Assembly: GCA_036874045.1 (NCBI GenBank)
Contig: JAZBRI010000008.1
Location: 10,183,001 to 10,247,000, forward strand
Source: Cymodocea nodosa
Taxonomy: Eukaryota > Streptophyta > Magnoliopsida > Alismatales > Cymodoceaceae
Length of the DNA stretch: 64,000 nucleotides
Direction: 5' to 3'
Position 1 is the stretch's first letter; every line of letters starts with the position of its first letter. The position numbers were made by a program, and so were the translations under genes. A model generated the notes under the pieces. It worked only from the letters and a program-made list of their open reading frames with translations. It was not told the origin of the DNA and did not search any database. This document shows positions 45,319-56,845 of the stretch, in pieces.

Positions 45319-46617
45319 TGAAAGGACCTCTAGATTTTGATAATGCAAAAATCAACGTGAGGAATCAAATTGTATTTCTCAGGCTTAACAATTCAGCAAG
45401 AGAGCAGAAGTTGATACAGACAGTTCAAAGTGTGTTGCAAGTGATAAAAAGGATTTCGGAAGGTTACAAGGCTTAACTATTTGGAAGAGATATATTTTTG
45501 ATGAGTTACCAGTCTAAGTATCTAAAAGGTAGTATAAAGTAGTAGCAACTCTATCAGATAGTTAGAAGATTAAGTATCCGAAAGTTAGAAAGATGGATAT
45601 ATGAAGAATCAGAAAGTTACTATAGCTAACTATCCGAAACTTAAGTCATTGAATTCCCATGTGCAAAAATCCAGCAAAAGCTTAAAAGAAGAATCGAAAA
45701 GTTACTGTAGCTAACTATCCGAAATTTGAAGAGTTTCGGTGAGTTACAGGTATAACCATTCGAAACTTAAGTTATCCTATTATGCACGTGCTGAAATAAG
45801 AAAGCAGTCGAAAACTTAAAGAAGGATTTCGGAGGGTTACTATAGCTAACTATCTGATAGTTAAAGAATAGTTCGGTAAGTTACAGCTGCAAGTATCCGA
45901 TCGAATGACAACTTATATATACGATCTGAAATCCTACATGGTAGAAAGACTTAAGTGACTTTTCAGTAAGTTACAAGTATTTTTTAGAGAGTTACATGGC
46001 TAAGCCTCTAAAAAACCCAAGAAATCAAAAAGATATCTTGAAATACCTCCCTAAACGGTAACTTACCATATTTGGGTTTGAAATCTTACCAAGTATAGCA
46101 GAATACATCCGTTGGAAGAAAAATATGATCGTTACATATGCTAGTATATATACAAGCAATAGATAACAGAATTAGATAGCTTTTTGCTCATATACAAATC
46201 TATACACCAAGCTCAACAGAAGAAAATCTTTGAGATCAAATCATCATCAACATATACAGACTCAAACTTAGAAGCTCTCCACGCACTCAACTCTGATATA
46301 TTCAAGCAAGTGTTTACTAAAGTACACGAATTAAAAACTTCAGTGAAGGGTTGATTGGAGCTACGACTTGAAAGCTCAATCAGATTGGTTAGTTCTTGCT
46401 TTGACCTTAAAGCAAGTGATTGTAAGTTTGTGAAAGTTTAGTGAAGCCCAAGTATCCCTTGGGGGTGGACTAACTGTTAGTGGTGAACCACCTAAAAATC
46501 TTGTGTGCATTACTTTTATTGTGTGTTTGCTAATTCTCTATATCAATCAACCATTTATTGCTAAGAAACAAATTATTACCATTCACCCCTCCTTTGGTAA
46601 GCCATCAGGTCCTAAAA
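45319..46617 (+). mobile_element. Solo LTR in ORF3, target duplication ATAAT
   Basis: The LTR runs from TGAAAGGACCTC to AGGTCCTAAAA, with these ends being near-inverted repeats. It is flanked by ATAAT on both sides (45314-45318 and 46618-46622). Copies A and B have the uninterrupted codons PNNEVALELI at this site, which proves the insertion point. The LTR reads plus: a TATA box lies near 46143-46152 (TATATATAC), then a copia-like R-U5 with CACCCCTCC. CTATCCGAAA arrays fill 45450-45935. No internal region remains. Confidence 0.85.
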
Positions 46618-47633
46618 ATAATGAGGTTGCCCTAGAACTTATTAGATGGAAATCAAGGTTATGGTTTATAAGAATGATACCATGCGAAGATTCAACAAAG
46701 GGAAGAACAAGAGAAAGAACAAAATTAAGAATCGACAGCAGTAGCACAACAATTGTGACCCTCTGATCAACCACGACCAATAGAGAAAGTTGTATTAGTA
46801 GGATGGGGATTCAAGGAGGAGAAAAAAGAGTTCAAAGAGTTAGTTAAACTATATAAAGACCAAGGTGCTGATGAAGCCTTGGTGAGAGCTAAAGCACATG
46901 TTATTTTTGATGGAATCTAGAGAAAAAGGATTGAAGAAAGAGTTAAAGTGAAATATAAAGTTAAATTAGAATAATATCAAGAAGTAGTTGGAATACTAGT
47001 TGCAAAAGAATCTGAGGCTAGTCCTTTGAGACTAGTAAATATCAAGGAAGAAGAGCTAGAATCTATGGCTCGAGGGTTGGAAGAGCCCATTTTTATTGAC
47101 TTAATATTAGAAGAAGAGGAAGAAGAATAGGCACAATTAATTAGAAGAAGAAAAGAGAAAGAAATAGTGCTTGAGGCTTAGGAAATAAAATTTGAGCCTA
47201 TAGCATTTACAGTAAGGCATAAAGAGCCCATTTTTGTAGATTTATTATCTGAAGAAGAAGAAGAAGAGCTAGAGCAACAGTAAAGAGGAGAAGAAAAATA
47301 GGTTGAAATTAGTTTGCAGTCTAAAGAAACTAAAAAAAAAGTAAGGGCAGAATCTACTATGCCCAAAACTCCATCCCAATCTACAAGTGATTTAGAAAAG
47401 ACAATAACAATGTAGATTGGTTATGAGGAGGAAGAAGAGAGAGAAGAAGTTGAACAAAAAGTATAGAAAGGGAAGAAAATGATTCGATAGATTTCATTGA
47501 AGATGATGAAACTCTTCAACAATTACTAAAGAAATTACAAGATAAGAGTGTGGAAAGTTTTGCAGGCTCTCCACTACAAACAAGAATTGAAAGTTAGGAA
47601 TCTCCGAAAGATTTTCAATAACAACAACAAGTT

Positions 47634-48814
47634 TGTAGGATCGTTTGTATCACAAGAGGGGAGGTGAATTGTGTCTTTAGTAATTAAATACTAATGGATA
47701 AAACAAGAGCACAAAACACTCGTAAATGAAATTCTATTCTTTATTTTAAAAATAAAATTTACAATATTTTTTCAGCTCAATTCCCTTCTTGACGGTTTTG
47801 ATACAGAAATGTTCGATATACAATTCAAATAGAAAAACAAAGCTCTTATTCAAAACTAATTTTGAATTGTATAAAACCTGATCTTTATGCACACATCTTC
47901 TTTCTTTCTCTTTGTTCAGCTTCTGTATCTCTTCTTCTCCAGTTGTTGAATTTCCAGACTTCTTACGTTTGCAACTCCTTTTCTGAAATTGCTTGGAATT
48001 TCGAACTTCTTCTGATGTTGGAGAACTTTTCAGAATATGAATATTCAAACTTAACTTTTCAGTTAGGGATCTAGATTGAATATTCAGACTTAATTTTCGA
48101 GATTGGGATCCCCTATTGTAATGTAGCTCGTACTCTCTATTTGTAGTCGAACTCTGTTGTCTTTCATGTTCAGCATGTTCATCCACTTAATCCATAATCC
48201 ACGTACTAATTTTCTCTTTAATCCAAATTACTATCTTTTTGAGTTTCCACGATCTCCACTCGTAGATACATCGAAACTTTATCTTCCTCGAGTCTTGTAG
48301 AATATATTCTAAGTCTTCGATTTAGTCGAACACTTATCCTTTAAGTCTTGTAAAAACTTGAACACTTATCCTTTAACTCTTCGAGTTTTTGCACTTGCAA
48401 AACACGTGACTAAACAAAGAAACTTATCTGTTCGTTAGTCCTTTTATAAAACTTGAACAGTTATCTATCTATGCGTATAAAAACTCGAACAGTTATCTAA
48501 CTATTCGATTTTTCATTACCGAACACACATAGAAAACATGTGACAACTTAAAACATTAAAAACACACGTGTAGATAACTTAACTATATGAGTTTTTAATA
48601 TAAAGTATTCGACAAAAGCAAAACGTTAACTATCCGAAAGTTTAACTATCGAAAATCTAACTCTTCGAAAATCTTTAATTTATCCGACATAAAAAATGAA
48701 ACTTTCCGATAATCTGTTAACTATTATACTTAGAGAAATATACTTAGAGAATATTATGTAGACTTATTTAAAAACGTTAATAAAGCATATATCATCAAAA
48801 TTAAATACCTAACA
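47634..48814 (-). mobile_element. Solo LTR in ORF3, target duplication AAGTT
   Basis: 1181 bp, with plus-strand ends TGTAGGATCG and CCTAACA. It is flanked by the perfect 5-bp duplication AAGTT (47629-47633 and 48815-48819). It belongs to the same family as the LTR at 14563-15794 and has the same orientation. The Gln-rich coding sequence of ORF3 continues on both sides. It is a clean product of LTR-LTR recombination. Confidence 0.9.
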
Positions 48815-49739
48815 AAGTTCAGCAAATTGAAGAAGAGAATCAGGAACAAATCCCATAGGAACAACAAATTCAACTTCCTAATCTGACTAAAGCAATAGTT
48901 CTGAATGTAGTTCATTTTTGGAGTCAAGAAGCATATGAAAAATATTAGAAAATAAAGGGGTATGACATTATTTACAATAGGTCAATAAAATGGACTAGAA
49001 TGAATGACATTAGAGATTTATTTGAATTCCAAGGTCTACTGAATATAATTCTAGAGGTAAAAGGGCATGCAATTTATGAAAACCTAGTGCCCAATGTTTA
49101 TGCTAATCTAAGGGAAGTGGAAGGAGCATTAACTTCAAATGTAGTGCAAGTTGACATTCAGATAACACCTAAGCTTCTCCACAACTTATTTGGATTAAAG
49201 AATGAAAGAATTGAAATTCTGGAAGAAACAATTGTAGTAGAATGGACTAAACAGGAAATAAAACAGTGCATAGCTAGTGACCCTCATGTGCCATTACTTA
49301 ACAGAATGAAGTACTTAAATGGAAGGGCATACATGGTGGCAACTATACTAGTGAAGATTGTTTATCAAAAACAAGGCCACGATATAGAACTGAGTTAGTT
49401 TGTAAAATGGGCCACATATGTAGTTGTCAACAGAATTCAAGTGAATTAGTGCAAAGTAATAATCTCCAAGCTCAAAGTAGTAAAGAAGAAATTATTTTAT
49501 AGAGATCTAATTCCACTATTGATGGTGGAAGCGACTGATTTCACAAAATGGACATAAAAAAGGATGAGATTCAAGGCCATTTCAGTGAAAGAACATAGAA
49601 ATTATGTTTCTGCTACTGCTGCTAATATTGTAGGACCTTTTGGAGAATTTATAGGAGCTATGGAACGCATAAATCAATTAGAAGAACAATTAGAAAAGCT
49701 CTAGAAGGAAGTAGATGAATTAAGGAATAGGGATTAAAT

Positions 49740-49962
49740 ATATTATTCATCTACTTGTAATGAAAAAGATCAAATTGTATGTAAATGTAAACAATATATA
49801 TATATATAAATGAATGTTTGAAAATCAATATGCTTCTGAATGTGTATGTTTGTGAATGAATGATTTAATTTAGAACTGTATGGAAGAAAATTTAAATATA
49901 TATTTGTTTGAAGCATTACAGACTATTTTAAAAGAAATTATATGAAGATGTGGTTAAAGGCA
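49740..49962 (+). other. 3' flank of ORF3, copy C
   Basis: AT-rich sequence after the ORF3 stop, similar in texture to the equivalent region of copies A and B but soon cut by the LTR of composite B, which begins at 49963. Confidence 0.4.
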
Positions 49963-50787
49963 TGTCTTTTATATTTCTTAGTAGTAACTACTTCTACTTC
50001 GATGATCAGTTGAATTTCTTTCATTCATATCAAGGATAGTGATTTCTTCTTCCTTCCACGAGCGATTTCCTGTGTGATACGTGCAATCGTGGTTTTCCTT
50101 CGAATGCCCTATTTCTGTAACCGCTACAGTGACATATTAGAAAATAAATGGTCTGTAGAGTTACAAATAACTCAACAGACTTACTTCGTTGATTTAACTA
50201 TAAAACACGTGTAATAAAGAAATAAGCCGCTAACATAACACGTTACCTTAGTGTGTATTCATGTAACTCAACGTGTACAGTTATGCTAACTTAACGAGTT
50301 AAACATGTGCATCTCACGTGATATACTAAAGCATTTAAATTCAACACATGCATAATTCTATCTTAACAAGTTCAAATATTTTGAACACTTACGAACCTAA
50401 CTATCCGATGCTCAGATGCATTTCAGATAGTTACAGATAACCTTCCGAAAATCCACTTAAGTCATGCATTGTAGTTTCAACACGTGTAATCCAAGAAATA
50501 ATAAAATATTCTTTAAGCATTTAAAACATAACTGTCTGGTACATTAAACATAACTCTCCAAAATAATAGAAAATTTAGATACTTAAGAATTTCACAGCTT
50601 GCAATTTACCGACAGTTAAGAAATGTACTAAATTAACATTAATTCCTTGGAATTATGTAGATTCTTTCATTAAAGCATATAATAGTGCAATTATAACATA
50701 ATGACTTAATTCTCATATGATAAGCTAAATATTATGCAATTAACCATCATTTAACCATTAATATTATGCACTTTTTCATTCTAAACA
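49963..50787 (-). mobile_element. Copia-type LTR of composite B
   Basis: 825 bp with TG...CA ends. On the minus strand it starts TGTTTAGAATG and ends AAATATAAAAGACA. It matches the LTR at 839-1917. An adjacent polypurine tract GTATGGGGGAAG (50788-50807) gives its orientation as a 3' LTR of a minus-strand element. It abuts the 3' end of gypsy copy C tail to tail. Confidence 0.75.
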
Positions 50788-52045
50788 CTTCCCCCATACT
50801 TAAATTTTGTTAGTCCCTTAGGAAACTAAGATCTAACTAATTGGTCTTTCTAAAGTGCTAGATTTAATTCTTCATTTTGCTCTTCTTCAAAATAATAAAT
50901 TATATTACCATATAGATATTCTGTATGCTTCAATAATCTGTTTTAACTTTGTTTTCTTCTCTTCAACTCTTTCAGCATATATGTAAATTACATACAAAAT
51001 ATATCAACATCACATAGGTGTTAATTATATTATCATTTTTTTCTTTTCAGCATTTGTCATCCTGAATTTTCCAATATGATTTCCAGAATAAATTTCAAGT
51101 ACATATAAATCAAAGCACAATCCAATTCAATATGATTAAGACAAGTAGAATAAAGAATTGTATCTCAAATAAACAACTTCAAAAGTCTATTCTAGATTCA
51201 TACTTTAGCAATTTTAGATAACAAAATATATACTCAATTCAGAAGATATCTGTATTTCACAAAACACTTGTATCTTTTCAAAACAGTATATGCATATTTG
51301 TACTTTTAAAAGTTAATTTGACAAGCTTGAATCATACAAGAGCTTTCTAGTGTACCCATGTATTGAGCTTTCAGTCAACAATCCCAGATCTAATCAGGAT
51401 CTTAGGTTGCTAGATTTAAAGAGTCATTTCAAGTGAACAATCCTTACATACCTATCTACTCAAGTACAAAAGGCTCGTGATCAAATAAGTCAATAAACTC
51501 TCAAATATATATATATATTTTAACATAGTATATGTACATATTTCATTAATACAGATGCAATAAAACACCAATATCATATAGTCCTGCTTCTATTATTTAC
51601 TGAAAATATAAATCCATATCAATAAGCTCATACTTTTTTCTATAGTTTAATAAGATTTACACATAAATCATTCTACAAGTTTAATCAATCAAATTAAATG
51701 TATCATTGATCATATGTATTTCCTTTAATCCAAAAAATCAACATTTCAACTCTTTCAGGATTTCAGATAATTTACTAAGTCTCAGTTAAACATTCTGATT
51801 TCTTTTTAAAATCGTGAAATTGTTAAACTCATAAATTTCAGGAAAAACATAAGATACTATATCTAGATTTATATGAGTAGTAAAATTTGTAGCATCTTAT
51901 ATAAGATTCTAAATATAACATTCAAGTAGTTACAGTTCTTAAAAAAAAAATTACAGTCTCAATTATCAATTTCCACAAAACTTTGCAGTACCATTCTAAT
52001 TCCTTTAATTAACAAACTTACATGGCTGTTACTTTAATTACCTCC
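50788..52045 (-). mobile_element. 3' tail of composite B, copia-like
   Basis: Non-coding. It aligns throughout with 1918-3250 of composite A and with 62740-63560 of the plus-strand copia element. It ends at the gypsy-type motif (minus strand GGTATGGGGGGAGG, about 52040). Confidence 0.6.
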
Positions 52046-52459
52046 CCCCCATACCTATTTTTTTTGCATTGTCCTCAATGTAAAAGATTTGACAATAAAT
52101 ACAGTAATTGTAATAGGCATGAATATTGCTTCATTGACTTAGCATCTAACTCAACAAACTTAATTCGTTGAGTTAATGAATAACTCCACGAATTGAGTTT
52201 AAATCTAAATTCAAGATAAGTAATCAATTACATACCTTGTTTCGTTTGTATCTCCTTCTATATATTCAGATTTTTGATTCTGAAAAACTTTTCATTCACA
52301 GATAAAAGCAGAATATATAACAAAATAACATTTAACAGATATTGATAAATTAGTGTCTTGTATGGAACCCAGGCTCCTATGCCTTTGGTGGCTCACAAGC
52401 AAGCTAGTTGGTTTCTCAAAACAGATACCAACAAACTGGATTGATATTTTTGTTTTTGA
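52046..52459 (-). mobile_element. Post-gag region of composite B, deletion point
   Basis: This matches 3250-3594 of composite A, including the phrase around CCTAGGTTCC/GGAACCCAGGCTCC, then jumps at about 52450 to the equivalent of 5820 in A. The 2.2 kb missing in B carries the end of gag and the whole F-box pseudogene in A. Because gag is ancestral, B has suffered the deletion. Confidence 0.65.
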
Positions 52460-52926
52460 TTTTCTTTTTAATCGTTTGATGTGTTGGATAATATTTTTCT
52501 AGAAAAACAGAGCAAAAGTCCATGTAGAAATTGAATCAGGCGACAGAGTATATAACCATCTCTTAGTTGTGTCTTTTAAAGCAAAAGTGATATATCTAAG
52601 TTTAATAGCATCTATACTCATATTCGGTATTTTCATCATTTGACAAACTTCGTTAAATTCTCTAAGGAAATAATAGGCATCTTCTCTTTCTAATACATGA
52701 AAATGTGGCAATTGACTAATATAATTAGATTTCAGTTCAAACCTATCTCCCTCAAAGTTTGGCAATTGAATACATGAAGGTTCATCAACTAATTCAGGAT
52801 ATAGAATTTCCCCTAATGGTTTTTCTACTAGAGCAGCCATATATTCGTTCTCTTTTAAAGAGAGTTTTGCTACACCCCTAAGGATTTTGTTAAAGTCCAA
52901 TTCAGAAAATGTTTCAGTACGCTTCT
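52460..52926 (-). pseudogene. gag: gag N-terminal fragment, composite B
   Basis: This is the N-terminal part of the same Gag as at 5020-6295, with ALVEKPLGEILYPELVDEPS, RLPNF-like QLPNFEGDRFELKSNYISQL and EVCQMMKIPNMSIDAIKL, a retrotransposon Gag signature, then RWLYTLSPDSISTW. It is open for 133 codons, then ends at the deletion. It follows an apparent leader intron (53040-52927, GT-AG). Confidence 0.75.
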
Positions 52927-53970
52927 GTGTTGAATATTCCTAGGTAGGTGTTCTTACTAATCGTTTAGTGCTAGGAGAACAAGTCCATGTGCTCATAAAC
53001 TCTTAACATATAGTAAAATAGTAGAAGATTAATTACATACCAATCTGAAGCTTTCTATTCAGTAAATAGTTGTTGACGGATGAAGTTGAGTCAGTTGCTT
53101 CTCCTTCAGTTCCCCAACGAATTTTCTTTTCTCTCAAAAGTGCTGGTAACTAGTAAATAATATTCTATTCTATATTTATAATGCATGTCTATAAAGTAAA
53201 TAAATCTCGTTGCAAGAACGTATCTTGTGACGTGTAGTGTGGTTCCTATTTTTCTAGGTACGTGTGTCACTTCTAATTTCAAATTTCAGTAACCGCTAAA
53301 CCCACGAAGTTTCGTTCATGGCTAAAAGAATAACCATTTAGCTTAATCCACAAACTAACCTCGTTGAGTTATAGATAACTCAACGGAATAGCTTCAGTTA
53401 CTACTGCTAACTCCACGGACTAACTTCGTTGAGTTATAGATAACTCAACGGAGTGACCTTATATTATATTATTGACCTCGTGGAGTTAAGGTTAGCTCAA
53501 CAGACTTACTTCATTGAGTTAACACTTAGCAATCTCTAAGTTTACTCCTCGTAAATACTTTTCTACTCTCCTGCATTTTTCCAACTTAAATAAAGTTAAA
53601 TACATGTCATTAATGCAGCATTCTAATTAAAACTCATTTAAATCTGAACATTATATAAATATTTAACTTGCAGTTCATTTCATGTTATGCAGAATTTATA
53701 TTTTACTTTGCAACATGCAGATATTTTCAAGCATTAATCAATTATCTTTCATTTAATCCTGTCATTCAACAAATTGTAAATCTTTTAAACAATCTTGCAT
53801 AATGTTCCACAAATTATACAATATTCAATATAGTTCATCCATTTCATCATTCTCAAACACGAATGAAAAATATATCTCAAAAACATATATTCATTAATAT
53901 GAATAATTTACATTACAACTTCATCAGATATTTTTCATACAAATATATACAAGTAGACGAACAATACAAT
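52927..53970 (-). promoter_or_regulatory. LTR-like promoter region before gag, copy B
   Basis: This is the counterpart of 6296-7309. On the minus strand a TATA box (TTATAAATATA, about 53172-53182) precedes the leader intron and gag. TTGAGTTATAGATAACTCAA-type hairpins lie at 53355-53470. No ORF is present. Confidence 0.55.
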
Positions 53971-56214
53971 TTAGTCTCTTCTCCTAAGTTCATCTACTTC
54001 CTTTTGGAGCTTTTCTACTTGTTGCTCTAATTGGTTAATCCTTTCTATAGCTCCTGTAATTCCTCTAGAAGGTTCAGCAATCTCTACAGCTACATAATTT
54101 CTGTATTCTTTCACTGAAATGGTTCTTGATCTGATCCTTTTGGATGCCCATTTAGTGAAATCGATACAATCCACCATCAGCAATGGAATCAGATCTCCAT
54201 AAAACAATTTCTTCTTCACTATTCTCAACTTGGAGATAAAAATTGCAGACCAATTTATTTGAATTCTATTTACAACTACATATGTGGCCCACTTGACAAA
54301 TTGACTCAGTTCTATATCATGGCCTTGTCGTTGGTAGACATTCTTAATTAGAATGTTTGCTATCATGTGTGCTATACCATTTAACAGCTTTAATCTATTT
54401 AATAACGACACACTAGGATTGATAGCTAAACAATCCTTGATTTCCTGTTCTGTCCACTCAACGGTAGTTGTGCTTTCCAAAATTTCTTTCCCTTCATTTT
54501 TCAATCCTAAAATGTTGTAGAGAAGCTCTAGTGTTATCTGTATATCAGCTTCCTCCACATTGGAAATTAATCCTCCTTTTCATTCTCTTAAGTTTGCATA
54601 AAAGTAGGACACTAGATTCTCATATACTGCATGCTCTCTTTCTTGAGAAATAAACTTCAGTAGACCTTGGAATTCAAATAATTCTTTGATTTCTTGCATT
54701 CTGTCCCAATTTACTAGTCTACTGTAAATGATATTATAACCCCTAATCTCTTGGTATTTGTCATAAGCTTCTTGACTCCAAAAATGTACTTCATTTAAAA
54801 CTATTGCTTCAGAAGGATCAGGAATATGCATTTGTTGCTCCTAAGGGGTTTGTTTTTGAACTTCCTCTTCCAAATGCTGAACTTGTACTTGCTAAAAATG
54901 CTCCATAGATTCTGACATTTTTGCTTCTGCTTTTGTCTATGGTGGTGAGCCAATAGAACTCTCCACTTTGTCTTGAATACTGTCCAAAATTTGCTGAAGA
55001 GTTCTTTGCTCTTTAGTGGAATCTGTTGAGTCCTCTCTTTCTATATATACTTGTTTAGCTTCTTGTTCATTTTTTTTTTCTTCTTCTTCCTCCTGACTAC
55101 CAATCTACATTGTCACTGTTTTTTCTGATTCTGTGGCAGATTGGGATGGAGTTTCGGGCAAATCAGCTTCTGGCCTAATTTCTGTTTCTTCTATTTGTAT
55201 AAGCTGCAGATTAGTTTCAACCTATTTTTCTTCTTCTCTTTGCTTTTGCTACTGCTCCTGCTCCTCAGAATTGGATAGCAGGTTTACAAAAATTGGCTCT
55301 ACAGGCCCTATTGACATTTGTCTTTCAGATTTAATCTCCTCTTGATATTCAGACACTATCTCTTTTCCTTTCCTTTTTCTAATTAATTGTTTCTGGTCTT
55401 CTTCTTCCTTGTCTAAAATTAAATCCACAAAAATAGGCTTTGCACACTTTTGAGCCATAGGTACTGGCTCTTCCTGTTTAACTCTTTCAATAATTACTGG
55501 TCTTGAAGGACCAACTTCATCTCCTTTTGCAGCAGGTCTGGCAGTAGCTTTTTGATGTTGTTCCACTTTGATTTTATATTGGGCTTTCAACTTTTTTGCA
55601 GCCCTCTTTTTGTAAAGTACATCGAACACTAAGTGTGCTTTAGCCACTACCAAATCTTCTAATTCTCCTTGGTTTTTCTCAACTCGAACTAGTTCTTCAA
55701 ATTCTCTTAATTCTTCTTCGTTTGAAGGCCCCATAACTACCACCCTTTCTAATGGTTTAGGAGGTGGATTTGAAGGTCCTGGTTGCTGTTCCTCAGGAAT
55801 AGGTCTTTCAGTAGTTGGCTCCTCTTGTTCTTCAATTGCCTCTTCTTCATTTTCTTTCCTTTCTTGCTCCTAGATCACCCATCGAGCTCGTCTACCTATT
55901 CATCCTTTGAACTAGAGCCGGGACTTATGTTGGATTAATTCTAGGGCAACTTCATTGTTTGGCCTAATTTTTCTCTCTTTGCTTACAGTAATTTTCGTAG
56001 CAACCTTTATTCTTGTTTCTATTATTTGAAGTATTTGTATACCCAAATCTACTAAAACTCTTCTCTAGTTGAAAAGTTCAGATTCTACCTTTTGTAGTTC
56101 TTTTTCTCTTGTCGTATTCCTCATTTTCTGCCTCATGTGCCATTCCTTCGAGTCTTTAAGAAATTCTAAAGTGTCTGCTGGCTTTTCTCAAAACTCAGGT
56201 ATCATCTTCCTCAT
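53971..56214 (-). pseudogene. ORF3, composite B
   Basis: This is homologous to ORF3 in copies A and C. One frame spans 748 codons from ATG 56214 to a stop at 53971, interrupted by stops but no frameshift. It has an N-terminal helical part (TTREKELQKVESELFN), an acidic/Gln-rich middle (FVNLLSNSEEQEQ), and a conserved C-terminal domain (YENLVSYFYANLRE, LELLYNILGLKNEGKE, FVKWATYVVVNRIQINW). It ends with a coiled coil (INQLEQQVEKLQKEVDELRR). The last 195 codons are open. It is the best-preserved copy of the C-terminal domain. Function is unknown, and an env-like role as in Athila elements is only a positional guess. Confidence 0.65.
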
Positions 56215-56845
56215 CGTGGACTTATGCAACGGAACGGAGTCGCTCTAACTCTACTATTCTAAGTTCTAAATGATTCTACAGATAATGCCCCCAAACCCTA
56301 AGTTTAATATAAATAAGCCCTAAGTTTAGGTAGGTAATCGGGTCATTTTCCATACAAAACTCTCACTTTCTCATCCGTGGAATTACGGTTAACTCCACGA
56401 ACTAAGTCCGTGGACTTAACTACAGTACTCCATTGAGTTATAGTTAACTCAACGGGGTAACTTCATTAACTAATCATAAACTCAACGGACTTCCTGTAAA
56501 GTTATATTTAATAAAAATACTTAAGATAATAATTTTTCTTCGGTCAAGACCGAAGAATTTCTAGTCTAATTGCTATTACTTTTTCCATATTTTAAAAATT
56601 CTTCAGTCAAACCATTATGTTCCTCGGTTGAACTGAAATTAAATATTTTCTTTCTTTCTTCATTTTTTCTACCAGTTGAACCGATACTTTGCTTTGGTAA
56701 AATCGACATTTTTACTAAATAATATATAGAATTTTTTATGTTTTTATGTTTCGATCAGACCGATGGATCCTGTCAATTGAACTGTAACAATTTTTTTAAA
56801 TAAGTTTTTTTTTTTTTTTCAAGTTATATACTTAGAACTTTCTTA
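56215..56845 (-). promoter_or_regulatory. INT-ORF3 spacer with motif arrays, copy B
   Basis: This non-coding spacer carries a clear hairpin TTCTTCGGTCAAGACCGAAG (56536-56557 region), other CGGT-type motifs to 56780, then TAACTCCACG/GTTGAGTTA palindromes at 56380-56490. The block order is the same as in copies A and C. Confidence 0.45.

Larger units (their letters stand above)
45054..49739 (+). pseudogene. ORF3, copy C, split by two solo LTRs
   Basis: This is homologous to ORF3 of copies A and B. It runs in three pieces. The first, 45054-45318, is very decayed, with MEMRIRVAI and NRERK recognisable. The second, 46618-47633, opens NEVALELIR and includes EEEEE-rich blocks. The third, 48815-49739, carries the conserved domain with IRDLFEFQGLLNIIL, YENLVPNVYANLRE and LLHNLFGLKNERIE, and the C-terminal coiled coil INQLEEQLEKL. 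Removing the LTRs at 45319-46617 and 47634-48814, with one target copy each, restores continuity with A and B. Many stops are present. The function of ORF3 is unknown. Confidence 0.7.

Noticed and set aside
46503-46766. ORF spanning an LTR end and ORF3
   Set aside because: It is a chance fusion across the border of the solo LTR at 46617.
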